Positions 1 through 8,606 of a DNA stretch of 64,000 bases are shown here, one piece after another. The stretch spans positions 19,860 to 83,859 of the forward strand of contig CAYVTA010000001.1 of assembly GCA_964454355.1 (NCBI GenBank), read 5' to 3'. Origin of the DNA: UBA1081 sp964454355. GTDB lineage: Bacteria; Bacillota; Clostridia; Oscillospirales; Acutalibacteraceae. A program made the translations under genes and the position numbers. Below the pieces are notes generated by a model. The model saw only the letters and a list, made by a program, of their open reading frames with translations. It did not search any database and was not told the origin of the DNA. Position 1 is the first letter of the stretch. Every line of letters begins with the position of its first letter.

Positions 1-1
1 C

Positions 2-1330
2 GACGAATGGACAGTAGGTTTTGCAAAAGAAGTGCTCACTCCTGCGGATATTACTGCAGACACCTACTATATTGCAGGTTACAACACAAACAATCCTGCT
101 GTTGATGTGCTTGATGACATGTATGCAAAGGCTGTATATATTGATGACAATACCGGCAGAGGCGGCGTTGTGATATGTGCACTTGACTGCGTAGGTATCA
201 GCCGTGCGGATATAAATGATATAAGACAGCTTGTTATTGAAAGCGGAAAAATTCCCGAACTCAAGTCAATCAATATCTGTGCCACTCATGATCATTCCGC
301 TGTTGATACACAGGGACTTTGGGGCTCTGCATTCTATTCTGACGGTAAAAACGATGAATTTATGCAGAATCTGAAAGAAAAAACGGCTCAGGCTATTATC
401 AATGCTTATACAGCAAGAGAAAACGGCAAGCTCTACTTCGGTACTGCCGAAGCAGAGGGTATGCAGGCTGATACAAGAACTCCCATTGATTATGATTCTA
501 CCGTTACAAGCATCAGATTTTCTCCTGCTAACGGCGGCAATGACACATATATCGTAAACTTTGCTTCACACGCTGAAATGCTCGGTGCGAAAACAACTGT
601 TGTCAGTGCAGATTTTCCTGCTTATATGGAACGGAAGATAAATGAGCAGACAGGTGCAAATGTTGTATTTGTTAACGGAGCAATAGGCGGACTTATTACA
701 GGCGACAAGATTGAACAGATACTCGACAAGACAATTGATTTTGATTGCCTTGCATATACCATTGAATACGGCGAAAAGCTTGCAGATATAGTGTTGAGTA
801 TTACTGATGAAACTGAGCTTGAACCCGTAATTAACATAAAATCACAGACGGTGAGTGTTGTTTGTGAGAATACAGCTCTTATTCTTGCCCGTTTTATAGG
901 TGTGCTTAACAATGATTTAATGCTTACTGGAAATAACGAAGTTGCTATCATCAGTGAAGTTTCGTATATGCAGTTAGGAAATAAACAGATAGGTATTTAC
1001 ATGATACCGGGTGAGCTTTATCCCGAACTTGAAAGCGGTAATTTCCTTTCCGCCGATGAGGCAGCAAACGGCACAGAAGCTGATTATAAAGTGCTTTCAG
1101 AAATGTCAGATTGTGAGCACAATTTTGTTCTCGGTTTGTGTAACGATGAATTAGGTTATATAATGCCTGATAACGACTTTATGCTTCACGAATGGCTGCC
1201 TTATTTTAATATCGGCTATGATGAAGCAGACAGAAAACATTATGAAGAAACTAACTCCGTAGGTCCCGAAACGGCAAGAACGCTGCTTGAGGCGATGGAT
1301 GAGCTTATCGAATCCGCAAAAACAGAATAA
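2..1330 (+). CDS. Neutral/alkaline ceramidase-like protein, 5' end cut by window edge
   Basis: The frame is open to the first bases of the window, so the N-terminus is missing; the GTG at 32 is only the first possible start inside it. The readable part begins with a typical 'VGFAKEVLTPADI' segment, the usual start of the neutral ceramidase N-terminal fold. Putative metal ligands are seen in THDHS, about 85 residues after the GTG, and in NFASHAEMLG about 90 residues later, followed by SADFPAYME. Known family members are zinc amidases that cleave N-acyl sphingosine, but clostridial members of this type are mostly uncharacterised and the substrate here is unknown. The protein is probably exported, but no signal peptide can be seen because the start is missing. 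It is followed by an IS remnant. Confidence 0.6.
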   Translation, partial: DEWTVGFAKEVLTPADITADTYYIAGYNTNNPAVDVLDDMYAKAVYIDDNTGRGGVVICALDCVGISRADINDIRQLVIESGKIPELKSINICATHDHSAVDTQGLWGSAFYSDGKNDEFMQNLKEKTAQAIINAYTARENGKLYFGTAEAEGMQADTRTPIDYDSTVTSIRFSPANGGNDTYIVNFASHAEMLGAKTTVVSADFPAYMERKINEQTGANVVFVNGAIGGLITGDKIEQILDKTIDFDCLAYTIEYGEKLADIVLSITDETELEPVINIKSQTVSVVCENTALILARFIGVLNNDLMLTGNNEVAIISEVSYMQLGNKQIGIYMIPGELYPELESGNFLSADEAANGTEADYKVLSEMSDCEHNFVLGLCNDELGYIMPDNDFMLHEWLPYFNIGYDEADRKHYEETNSVGPETARTLLEAMDELIESAKTE

Positions 1331-1360
1331 TAGAAAAATATCTTACGGTATATTAACCCT

Positions 1361-1675
1361 TGACCCCAAAAGTTAGACACTGAAATGCACCCCAAATGTT
1401 AGACATTGTGATATATGTTTTACATGAGGGGTGAATTTTTATGCCGAAAGGAAAAACTAACAAAAGATATACAGGAGCATTAAAGCAAAAAGTAACAGAA
1501 ATGATGCTCAAGGAAAATTTAAGCTATCGAAAAACAGCACGACAGTTTAAGATAAGTGAAAATAAAATGGCTTGACACCTGCTATGCACAGAATTCAAGC
1601 CATTTTAGCTTCTTAATATTCAATTCAATTTGCAAAAGTTTTATTTCAAAACTTTGTCTAACTTTTTTGAAGCCA
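1361..1675 (+). mobile_element. Internally deleted IS3-family (IS150-type) element remnant
   Basis: The left end begins TGACCCCAAAAGTTAGACAC at 1361, a typical IS3-family terminal repeat. A diverged inverted copy reading GTCTAACTTTTTTGAAGCCA lies at about 1656-1675. Only about 315 bp separate the ends, where a complete IS3 element has about 1.2-1.5 kb, so almost all of orfA and orfB is gone. A 13-bp inverted repeat (TAAAATGGCTTGA at 1563-1575 against 1595-1607) sits in the middle. The element cannot make its own transposase. Whether it could be moved in trans cannot be told from one copy. Confidence 0.65.
1441..1575 (+). pseudogene. IS3 transposase orfA N-terminal fragment (44 codons)
   Basis: The frame starts MPKGKTNKRYTGALKQKV and continues with LSYRKTARQFKIS, the helix-turn-helix of IS3-family OrfA proteins. 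It stops after 44 codons at TGA, inside the 13-bp inverted repeat. Normal OrfA is roughly 100 residues, and orfB with its DDE catalytic domain is absent. It is a dead fragment within the element remnant at 1361-1675. Confidence 0.65.
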
Positions 1676-1782
1676 CTTCAATTTTAGCTGACGTGAGCTT
1701 TGATTTTTTAATTCAAAACTGTTTCAAAATTAATTACAGTTATTCTCATGAATAAAATTCACAGTGTCACTGTTTACTTTTT
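1676..1782. other. A+T-rich spacer after the IS remnant
   Basis: No frame with a ribosome site is seen. A short palindrome ACAGTG-T-CACTGT at about 1759-1771 lies just past the malic enzyme stop on the minus strand and could be a weak terminator for it, but its stem is only six pairs. Confidence 0.3.
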
Positions 1783-2958
1783 TTAAATTCGTGACACGTT
1801 TGTTTTTCGGGCAGCTTCAGCAACAGCCAGTGCAACCGCTTTGCCCACACGAGGGTCAAAAGGTTTCGGAATGATGTAATCGGCAGACAGTTCATCCTCT
1901 GTGATAAGCCCTGCAATCGCATTTGCCGCCGCCATCTTCATTTCCTCGTTAATCTCACTTGCACGAACATCAAATGTACCACGAAAAATTCCGGGAAACG
2001 CAAGAACATTATTGATCTGGTTCGGATAGTCAGACCGTCCCGTTGAAACAATCTTTGCACCGCCCGCTTTTGCATCTTCCGGAAAAATTTCGGGATTTGG
2101 ATTCGCACAAGCAAAGATAATCGCATCACGATTCATGTTTTTAACCATTTCGGTTGTCACTATATTCGGTGCGGAAAACCCCAAAAATACATCAGCACCA
2201 CAGAGGGCATCTTTTAGTGTACCGGTATGTTTTTGACGATTTGTAAACGTTGCCAACTGTGCCATGTGCTCGTGAGGTATATCCGATGAACCTTCGCACA
2301 GGATACCGAATTTATCGCACAGTATGATATTTTTAAATCCTGCCGCCAAAAGAAGACGGCAAACGGATGAACCTGCGGCACCGATGCCGTTGATAACGAC
2401 TTTAACCTCGGCACGGTCTTTTTTAACAAGCTTCAATGCATTAGTAAGACCTGCAAGAACGATGACGGCTGTGCCGTGCTGATCGTCGTGAAATACGGGA
2501 ATGTCGCATTTTTCTTTAAGTTTTTGTTCAATCTCAAAACATCTCGGTGCAGAAATATCCTCAAGATTTATACCACCAAAACTGCCTGAAATGTTATATA
2601 CCGTCTGAACAAATTCATCCACATCTTTTGTTTTTACACACAGAGGGAACGCATCAACTCCGCCGAATGACTTAAACAACACGCATTTACCTTCCATAAC
2701 GGGCATGCCTGCTTCCGGGCCGATGTCACCGAGTCCCAGAACAGCACTGCCGTCTGTTATGACGGCACACAAATTGTGCCTTCGGGTGAGTTCATAACTT
2801 TTATCTGCATCATCTTTTATTGCAAGACAGGGCTGTGCCACCCCCGGTGTGTATGCAAGGGATAAATCGTCCTTCGTTTCAACAGGAACAGTGGCAACTA
2901 CCTCGATTTTACCTTTCCATTCGCCATGAAGACGAAGAGATTCTTTTGCGTAATCCAT
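1783..2958 (-). CDS. NAD(P)-dependent malic enzyme
   Basis: This is a short bacterial malic enzyme (391 residues, normal length), which converts malate to pyruvate and CO2 in the cytoplasm. Visible motifs are LAYTPGVA (34-41, holding the conserved active-site Tyr), the Lys in MEGKCVLFK (91), NLEDI with two metal-binding acids (131-135), HDDQHGTA (157-164), and the dinucleotide fold NGIGAAGSS (190-198). The start ATG follows AAGGAGAA directly. It lies 11 bp downstream of fumC on the same strand, so fumarate hydration and malate decarboxylation are made from one transcript, a short C4-acid-to-pyruvate route. Cofactor preference (NAD or NADP) cannot be read safely. Confidence 0.92.
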   Translation of the reverse strand: MDYAKESLRLHGEWKGKIEVVATVPVETKDDLSLAYTPGVAQPCLAIKDDADKSYELTRRHNLCAVITDGSAVLGLGDIGPEAGMPVMEGKCVLFKSFGGVDAFPLCVKTKDVDEFVQTVYNISGSFGGINLEDISAPRCFEIEQKLKEKCDIPVFHDDQHGTAVIVLAGLTNALKLVKKDRAEVKVVINGIGAAGSSVCRLLLAAGFKNIILCDKFGILCEGSSDIPHEHMAQLATFTNRQKHTGTLKDALCGADVFLGFSAPNIVTTEMVKNMNRDAIIFACANPNPEIFPEDAKAGGAKIVSTGRSDYPNQINNVLAFPGIFRGTFDVRASEINEEMKMAAANAIAGLITEDELSADYIIPKPFDPRVGKAVALAVAEAARKTNVSRI

Positions 2959-2969
2959 AATTTTTCTCC

Positions 2970-4334
2970 TTAAACCATTTTAGCAGGGTCAACTGCTTCG
3001 TCGTATTCTTCTTCACTAAGCAGTCCTTGTCCGAGCACGGCTTCTTTTAATGTCAAACCGTTTTTGTGGGCAAATTTTGCAACAGCAGCTGCTCGGTCAT
3101 AACCGATTTTAGGGGTAAGACAAGTAACGAGCATCAGCGAACGGTCGAGATAATCTTTCATTTTGTCATCGTTAACAGTAATTCCGCATACGCAGTTATC
3201 GGCAAACGAACTCATTGCATCCGCAAGCAAACTTACAGACTGCAAAAAATTGTATGCACACACAGGCATAAACACATTCAGTTCAAAATTGCCCTGAGAA
3301 GCGGCAAGTCCCACTGCCGTGTCATTACCCATAATCTGAACAGCGACCATTGTGACTGCTTCGCATTGTGTCGGGTTAACTTTTCCGGGCATGATGGAAC
3401 TTCCCGGTTCGTTTTCAGGTATGTTCAGCTCTCCGAGTCCTGAGCGAGGACCGGCAGCGAGCCAACGGATATCGTTAGCAATTTTCATAAGGTTTGCGGC
3501 AAGTGCTTTCAATGCACCGTGAGCGAATACGAAAGACTCTTTGCCTGTCAGTGCACGGAATTTATTTTCATCCGGCATAAATTCAGTACCGAGTAATGAA
3601 GTCAACTCGTCACACACTTCATTGTCGAATCCGGAGGGTGCATTGAGTCCCGTTCCCACTGCCGTACCTCCGATTGCAAGGGAGCGAAGCGGTGCAAGTG
3701 AGACAATGACCATATCTCTTGCACTTTCCAGAAGTCCTCGCCAACCGCTGACCTCCTGTGCGAACTTTATCGGAGTTGCATCCTGCAAATGAGTTCTGCC
3801 GATTTTGATTACGTCGGGATTTGCATTTTCAAGTGATGAAAATGCACTTATAAGCCTGTCAAGTGAAGGTAATAACCGCCCCTCAATTGCACAAACAGCG
3901 GCAATATTCATCGCAGACGGAAATGTATCATTAGAGCTTTGGCAAGCATTAACATCATCATTAGGATGAAGTACTTTTTTTCCTGCAAGTGCATTTCCAC
4001 GACCTGAAATAACTTCATTGACATTCATATTTGTCTGCGTCCCGCTGCCTGTTTGGAATACCGACAGTGGAAAATGATCGTAAAGTTCACCACCGAGAAT
4101 CTCATCTGCTGCCTGTTCAATAAGTTTGGCTTTTTCCGCTGATATTCTGCCGGATTGCTTATTTACACGGGCACAAGCCTTTTTTAGCGAAGCAAACGCA
4201 GAAATTATCTCCTTTGGCATTGTCACATCGCCGATTTTGAAATTCATAAAACTACGCTGAGTCTGAGCCCCCCATAATTTATCGACAGGCACTTTGACCT
4301 CACCCATTGTATCTTTTTCAATCCTGAAATCCAT
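2970..4334 (-). CDS. fumC: Class II fumarate hydratase
   Basis: Fumarase of the oxygen-stable class II type interconverts fumarate and malate as a homotetramer. The signature GSSIMPGKVNPTQCE stands at about 311-325, with TGSGTQTNMN near 95 and GRTHLQDA near 180, all typical of fumC. Length is 454 residues. The longest frame starts at 4352, but that ATG has no ribosome site. The ATG at 4334 is preceded by GAGGTG at good spacing and gives the usual MDFRIEKDTMG start, so 4334 is chosen. It is the first gene of the operon with malic enzyme. Related lyases such as aspartase share the fold, but SSIMPGKVNP with TQTNMN favours fumarase. Confidence 0.93.
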   Translation of the reverse strand: MDFRIEKDTMGEVKVPVDKLWGAQTQRSFMNFKIGDVTMPKEIISAFASLKKACARVNKQSGRISAEKAKLIEQAADEILGGELYDHFPLSVFQTGSGTQTNMNVNEVISGRGNALAGKKVLHPNDDVNACQSSNDTFPSAMNIAAVCAIEGRLLPSLDRLISAFSSLENANPDVIKIGRTHLQDATPIKFAQEVSGWRGLLESARDMVIVSLAPLRSLAIGGTAVGTGLNAPSGFDNEVCDELTSLLGTEFMPDENKFRALTGKESFVFAHGALKALAANLMKIANDIRWLAAGPRSGLGELNIPENEPGSSIMPGKVNPTQCEAVTMVAVQIMGNDTAVGLAASQGNFELNVFMPVCAYNFLQSVSLLADAMSSFADNCVCGITVNDDKMKDYLDRSLMLVTCLTPKIGYDRAAAVAKFAHKNGLTLKEAVLGQGLLSEEEYDEAVDPAKMV

Positions 4335-4354
4335 TTCATACACCTCGTTCATAC

Positions 4355-4383
4355 ATTATAACTTATTACAAGAGGGGATGCAA
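4355..4383 (-). promoter_or_regulatory. Promoter for fumC-malic enzyme operon
   Basis: On the minus strand TTGCAT is followed after 17 bp by a perfect TATAAT, which ends about 20 bp before the fumC start at 4334. Confidence 0.5.
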
Positions 4384-4432
4384 GCATAAATTCATCACTG
4401 AGATATTAAGCAAATTCTATTCCGTAGTTCCG

Positions 4433-4650
4433 ATTTATGATGCAGGAAACGAGATAGGTAATCATTCTTATTCACACAATGATATGCCGTCAATGAGTTA
4501 TGAGAACATAATTCTTGATATTCAGAAACGCAAGAATGTTGTAAAAAGTATCACAGGCAAATCCCATACCCTGTTCCGTACACCGTCAGGAGCTTACGAC
4601 AAAAAAACATCTCTGCCGCAGAGGAATTAGGAATGATGACAATTCAATGG
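4433..4650 (+). pseudogene. Decayed copy of polysaccharide deacetylase (paralogue of 16351-17109)
   Basis: The 218 bp match the middle of the intact deacetylase gene at 16648-16866 at roughly 88% identity by eye. The match covers the NHSYSH metal motif and the RTPSGAYD segment (RAPSGAYD in the intact gene). One base is missing in the AAAAAAA run near 4600, which shifts the frame. No start, 5' half or 3' end is present. Just upstream, TTCCGATTTAT also occurs near the 5' part of the intact gene, so an internal deletion between short ATTTATRATG repeats may have joined two parts. It does not code for a working protein. Confidence 0.75.
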
Positions 4651-4848
4651 CATACAAACCGTTGGCGACAGTTAAAATCGGTTGTATATAGGGATTTACA
4701 AAGGTCATTACTGCAAATATCAGGTTAAAATAAATTATATGTTGGCAACAGGTTAATTTCTTCAGCATAATATAGTTTTAAACAATCATCTTGAACATAA
4801 AAACTGTATATATGTTTTATGAACAGAAAATTAAATTTATCAAAAGGC
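4651..4848. other. A+T-rich intergenic stretch
   Basis: This lies between the deacetylase fragment and the promoter of the next gene. No frame with a ribosome site, no repeat and no strong hairpin is visible. Confidence 0.4.
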
Positions 4849-4877
4849 TTTATAAACTGAAGAATATCATGTATAAT
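4849..4877 (+). promoter_or_regulatory. Promoter for ketopantoate reductase-like gene
   Basis: TTTATA, 17 bp, then a perfect TATAAT at 4872-4877, about 35 bp before the start codon at 4912. Confidence 0.45.
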
Positions 4878-4911
4878 TATGTAAAATAATAATTTCTGTG
4901 AGGGATAAGAT

Positions 4912-5934
4912 ATGAAAACTATTCTGATAGGTGCCGGTGCTATCGGCGGAACAGTTGCTGTTCTGATAAAAGAAGCAGGATATGATGTAAGCATTCTCTG
5001 TCACAGCAAAAAGACAAAAAATGAAATTGAAGAAAATGGACTTTCTCTTCACGGTGCAAAAGGTGAACATAATGAAAATTTTCCCTGTTTCTGTTCTGTG
5101 GAAGAGTTAGGTGATGAAAAATTTGACATATGCATAATTGCTACAAAATATTCCGCAATGTCGGATGTGGCAAAATCTGTTTTGCCGCATCTTAAAGAGG
5201 ACAGTCTTGTTGTGGGTATGCAGAACGGTATATGCACCGCTGAACTCGCCGATATTGTCGGTAAAAACAGAGCGGTTGGCTGTATGCTAGGCTTCGGAGC
5301 AACAAGAAACAGTGCAACAGACATCACAATGACTAGTCTTGGTGAATTGTACATAGGTATGCTGTACGGCTATCATACTGAAAATCTTGATAAACTTAAA
5401 ACAATACTTGATGCCGTTCTGCCTACAACAATATCAAACGATATTACACGTCAACAATATTCAAAGCTTATTATCAACTCATGTATTAATGCAACAGCAG
5501 GAATTACAGGTAAAACATTAGGTGTTATTATTGATGATTCCAGAGCAGGAAAGCTTTTTCTTGCAATAGCACGTGAGGCAATGCACGTTGCTGATGCTAT
5601 GGGTATAAAAGTGCCGAAATACGGAAAATTGCTTGAATACAGACTGCTTATGCTTATGGATAATGCACCGTATAATGCGATTTGTCGTTTTATTGTAAAG
5701 CTTGTTGCAAAGCTTAAATATGCTGATGTAAAGCCATCAACACTTCAATCACTTGAAAGAGGAGAAAAAACAGAAATTGACATTTTCAACGGTTATATAG
5801 CCTCAAAAGGTAAAGAATATGGGGTTGATACACCTGTAAATTTAAAGCTTACAAAAATGATTCATGAAATTGAAAATGGAGATAGACCGATTACCCCTGA
5901 AAATCTTAATGAATTTAAAGGAATATTATTTTAA
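4912..5934 (+). CDS. 2-dehydropantoate 2-reductase family protein
   Basis: This is a ketopantoate reductase family oxidoreductase; the classical enzyme reduces 2-dehydropantoate to pantoate with NADPH for coenzyme A synthesis. The N-terminal Rossmann fold has GAGAIGG at 7-13, followed by ATK (77-79) and MQNG (103-106). The second domain carries KLIINSCINA, with K185 and N189 in the places of the catalytic Lys and a substrate Asn. Length of 340 is slightly above the usual 300-315. The start has GAGGGAT upstream. No pan genes lie nearby, and the family also includes reductases with other 2-oxo acids as substrates, so panE is not assigned. It is a single-gene unit with its own promoter and terminator. 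Confidence 0.75.
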   Translation: MKTILIGAGAIGGTVAVLIKEAGYDVSILCHSKKTKNEIEENGLSLHGAKGEHNENFPCFCSVEELGDEKFDICIIATKYSAMSDVAKSVLPHLKEDSLVVGMQNGICTAELADIVGKNRAVGCMLGFGATRNSATDITMTSLGELYIGMLYGYHTENLDKLKTILDAVLPTTISNDITRQQYSKLIINSCINATAGITGKTLGVIIDDSRAGKLFLAIAREAMHVADAMGIKVPKYGKLLEYRLLMLMDNAPYNAICRFIVKLVAKLKYADVKPSTLQSLERGEKTEIDIFNGYIASKGKEYGVDTPVNLKLTKMIHEIENGDRPITPENLNEFKGILF

Positions 5935-5941
5935 AACACAA

Positions 5942-5982
5942 GAAAACGGCTTTTGCCGCATTGCAGCGACCGTTTTCGTTTA
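5942..5982 (+). terminator. Terminator after the ketopantoate reductase-like gene
   Basis: GAAAACGG (5942-5949) pairs with CCGTTTTC (5970-5977), with an inner CGGC/GCCG hairpin, and is followed by a short T-rich run. Confidence 0.6.
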
Positions 5983-5988
5983 GTCCAT

Positions 5989-6063
5989 CGCCGTCCCGCA
6001 GGGCAAATCGGCGAGACGAACAATCTATTTATTACTTTATGGAAACACAGTTTCCTATAAAGT
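5989..6063. other. Two extra hairpins between convergent genes
   Basis: CGCCG (5989-5993) pairs with CGGCG (6008-6012). ACTTTATGGAAAC (6034-6046) is nearly the inverted copy of GTTTCCTATAAAGT (6050-6063). Neither has a T-run of its own. They may be a small repeat element or RNA 3'-end structure. Confidence 0.35.
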
Positions 6064-6070
6064 TAAAAAT

Positions 6071-6098
6071 CCCGATGCCGTTTGACATCGGGAAAAAT
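6071..6098 (-). terminator. Terminator for ilvD
   Basis: CCCGATG (6071-6077) pairs with CATCGGG (6086-6092). A/T-rich runs flank both sides, so it can also act on the plus strand. Confidence 0.65.
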
Positions 6099-6099
6099 T

Positions 6100-7791
6100 T
6101 TATTCAAGAACTGCACCATCCGAAACAGGTCCTACAAGCTTCGCATATCTTGCAAGCCAACCCGTTTTAACAGGACATTCATGCGGAGCAAGATTCTTTC
6201 TTCTTTCTTCAAGAATATCATCACTTACTTCAACATTCAGTGTTCTCTTGCTTGTTGAATATGTAATAATATCGCCGTTTTCAACAAGTGCAATATTACC
6301 GTTCAATGCAGCTTCGGGAGAAACATGACCGATTACGCCGCCTCTGGAAAGTCCTGAAAACCTACCGTCGGTAACAAGTGCAATATCCTTATCCATTCCC
6401 ATACCGCACATAAGAGCTGTCAGCATAAGCATTTCCTGCATTCCGGGACCGCCCTTAGGACCTTCATAACGAAGAACTATAACATCTCCCGGAACAATAT
6501 CACCGAAAATCAACCCGTTGAGTGCTTCCTGATGACTGTTGAATACCTTTGCCGGTCCTGAATGCTCAAGCATATTCGGGTCAACACCTGCTGTTTTTAT
6601 AACTGCTCCCATAGGTGCAAGGTTGCCGTAAAGAATAGCAAGACCGCCTTCAGGTGAATATGGTTGATCAAAGGGTCTTATTACACTTGTGTCACGAACT
6701 ACTGCACCTGCTACATTTTCGGCAATAGTTTTACCTGTAACAGTTTCCTGTTCACCCCAGAAATAGCCTTTTTCTATACCCTGTTTAATTACTGCCGAAA
6801 CTCCACCTGCATCTTCAAGATCAACCATAAGATGATTGCCCGACGGTGAAAGCTTGACGATGTGAGGAGTTTCTCTGCCTATTCTGTCAAAATCATCAAG
6901 CGTGATTTTTATGCCTGCTTCGTGTGCAAGAGCGGGAAGATGAAGTACCGTGTTTGTTGAACAGCCCAACATCATATCAAGTTTTATTGCATTCATAAAT
7001 GATTCTTTTGTAATAAAATCAGACGGCTTAAAATCGTATTTTGCAAGCTCAACAGCTCTCATACCTGAACGCTTTGCCATATGATATCGTTTTGCATATA
7101 CGGCGGGAACAGTACCTGTTCCGGGAAGAGAAATGCCGAGGATTTCAGTCATACATGCCATTGAATTTGCAGTAAACATTCCCTGACATGAACCACATGT
7201 AGGACATACTTCATTTTCATACTGACAGTAAACCTCGCTGTCAAGAGTGCCGGCGATAACCTGACCTGCACATTCCGCAATATTTTGAACATCAACACGC
7301 TCACCGTTATGATTACCGGGAAGCATGGGACCGCCTGTTACAACGATAAAAGGAATGTCAAGTCTTAATGCACCCATTATCATGCCGGGTATAATTTTAT
7401 CACAGGCACAGACAAGCACAAGAGCATCACAAATATGAGCTTTTGCCATGGTTTCAACACTATCGGCAATAAGTTCACGGCTGGGAAGAGAATATTTCAT
7501 TCCGTCAGTTCCCATTATCATGCCGTCACATACGCCGATGGTTCCGAACTCAACAGGAGTGCCACCTCCCATAAGTATTCCGTCTTTTACAGCCTGTCCT
7601 ATTTTATCAAGATTAGAATGCCCCGGAAAAAAGTTTGAATATGAATTACAAATACCTATAAACGGTCTGTAAATTTCCTCATCGGTAAGTCCCGCACCTT
7701 TCATAAGAGAGCGTGCACTTACTTTAGTTTCGTCGGATTTTAATTCATAACTTCTGAATTCATCCTCATCAAGAGGTCTCATTTTTTTCAT
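6100..7791 (-). CDS. ilvD: Dihydroxy-acid dehydratase
   Basis: This enzyme dehydrates 2,3-dihydroxy-isovalerate and its methylvalerate analogue in valine and isoleucine synthesis and carries an Fe-S cluster. Length of 563 is typical. Candidate cluster cysteines are C48 in GICNS, C130 in ACDK and C199/C202 in PTCGSCQGMFTANSM; MGTDGMKYSLPSRELIADS is also characteristic. The start ATG (MKKMRPL) follows GAAAGGAA. The IlvD/Edd family also holds sugar-acid dehydratases, but the length and motifs fit ilvD. It stands alone here: no other ilv or leu gene is in the window and no T-box leader is recognisable upstream, so it is an unlinked biosynthetic gene. Confidence 0.88.
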   Translation of the reverse strand: MKKMRPLDEDEFRSYELKSDETKVSARSLMKGAGLTDEEIYRPFIGICNSYSNFFPGHSNLDKIGQAVKDGILMGGGTPVEFGTIGVCDGMIMGTDGMKYSLPSRELIADSVETMAKAHICDALVLVCACDKIIPGMIMGALRLDIPFIVVTGGPMLPGNHNGERVDVQNIAECAGQVIAGTLDSEVYCQYENEVCPTCGSCQGMFTANSMACMTEILGISLPGTGTVPAVYAKRYHMAKRSGMRAVELAKYDFKPSDFITKESFMNAIKLDMMLGCSTNTVLHLPALAHEAGIKITLDDFDRIGRETPHIVKLSPSGNHLMVDLEDAGGVSAVIKQGIEKGYFWGEQETVTGKTIAENVAGAVVRDTSVIRPFDQPYSPEGGLAILYGNLAPMGAVIKTAGVDPNMLEHSGPAKVFNSHQEALNGLIFGDIVPGDVIVLRYEGPKGGPGMQEMLMLTALMCGMGMDKDIALVTDGRFSGLSRGGVIGHVSPEAALNGNIALVENGDIITYSTSKRTLNVEVSDDILEERRKNLAPHECPVKTGWLARYAKLVGPVSDGAVLE

Positions 7792-8007
7792 ATTGGTCAG
7801 TTCCTTTCAGATGTTGTTTTTTATTCCTTACACTATATAAATATAAAATATAAATATCTTCAATTCAAGCAAATTTTTATATTATTTATACAAACTTTAT
7901 TCTTTATTCACAAATAATTTACAATTTTTTTTTAGATATAAGTTATCATTTAAGCAGGCTAATATAGCTGTAAGTAAAAAATAGAAAATTATGAAAGGAT
8001 TTTAACT

Positions 8008-8334
8008 ATGATTGGTTTAGGAAAATGGCAAGGTACGGTAAATGTACAGATTCTTAAATTTAGTGGAGATGTATTTATCACAATCAGTGACAATGAAGGT
8101 GCCTACAATGTTGATATTCAGCTCCCCCAACAGCTTGAAAAAGTTAAATTAAGATTTGATTCTATTGAAGAAGTAGGCGAAAGCTCTCTCAAAGGCAAAG
8201 GTAAGCTTCTTACTCCCGCAGGCAGAGAACTTGCTTTTGAAGCAGGTGTTGATTTTAACGATGATGAAATGAGTGGTTATCTTAAAATTGCCATCGCTAA
8301 TATCAAAATCAAGAACGGTCACAGAATCGGCTGA
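8008..8334 (+). CDS. Small uncharacterised soluble protein (108 aa)
   Basis: I do not recognise this family. The protein is acidic, has no signal peptide and no membrane segment, and alternates polar and hydrophobic residues in a way that suggests an all-beta fold: a short LGKWQGTV start, a central LPQQLEKVKLRF strand region and a C-terminal NIKIKNGHRIG. The start has GAAAGGA upstream at good spacing and the gene is followed by a terminator, so it is a genuine single-gene unit. No cysteine or obvious catalytic motif is present. Its small size and beta pattern would fit a lipocalin- or FHA-sized binding domain, but this is inference only. Confidence 0.6.
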   Translation: MIGLGKWQGTVNVQILKFSGDVFITISDNEGAYNVDIQLPQQLEKVKLRFDSIEEVGESSLKGKGKLLTPAGRELAFEAGVDFNDDEMSGYLKIAIANIKIKNGHRIG

Positions 8335-8397
8335 TTACAAGAGAATTTTCTATTGCAAAAACTAACAGATAACACAAAAAAACATTGTGGTAAGCGA

Positions 8398-8606
8398 TAT
8401 TGAGTTTTAAGCACATACTGACTTCGTTTTTCAAGCGGAGTCAGTTTTTTTAGTTAGATTCTTTCATTGTTGCAGAAATGAATATATTGACATATAAGGC
8501 GGCGAGCCTCATCATAGGTTCGCAACTTTGCCGGATATATAAATTCTGTTTTTAGTATTGAAAAGAAATTTTCTGCGATTGCATTGCCATAAGGATTTCC
8601 TTACCT
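8398..8606 (-). pseudogene. IS3-family transposase orfB C-terminal remnant
   Basis: On the minus strand the frame reads GNPYGNAIAENFFSILKTE, then YDEARRLICQYIHFCNNERI, then a TAA where IS3 transposases have Gln (ERIQLK). In the same frame it goes on LKKLTPLEKRSQY. This is the end of the IS3/IS150 DDE domain; the Glu in AENFF is the last catalytic acid. Everything upstream of the GNPY motif is missing, and the stop is explained by a single C-to-T change. It is a dead fragment, separate from the remnant at 1361. Confidence 0.75.
8417..8452 (+). terminator. Terminator-like hairpin downstream of the 108-aa gene
   Basis: ACTGACTTCG (8417-8426) pairs with CGGAGTCAGT (8436-8445), followed by a run of T. 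It lies inside the transposase remnant, so its role as terminator of the gene at 8008 is inferred from position. Confidence 0.5.

Noticed and set aside
1688..1696. TGACGTGAG also found near 30563, possible dispersed repeat
   Set aside because: Only nine shared bases with no flanking similarity; chance is a sufficient explanation.
7792..8007. Possible T-box or attenuator before ilvD
   Set aside because: No specifier-stem/T-box consensus and no leader peptide rich in branched-chain codons could be found; the stretch is simply A+T-rich.
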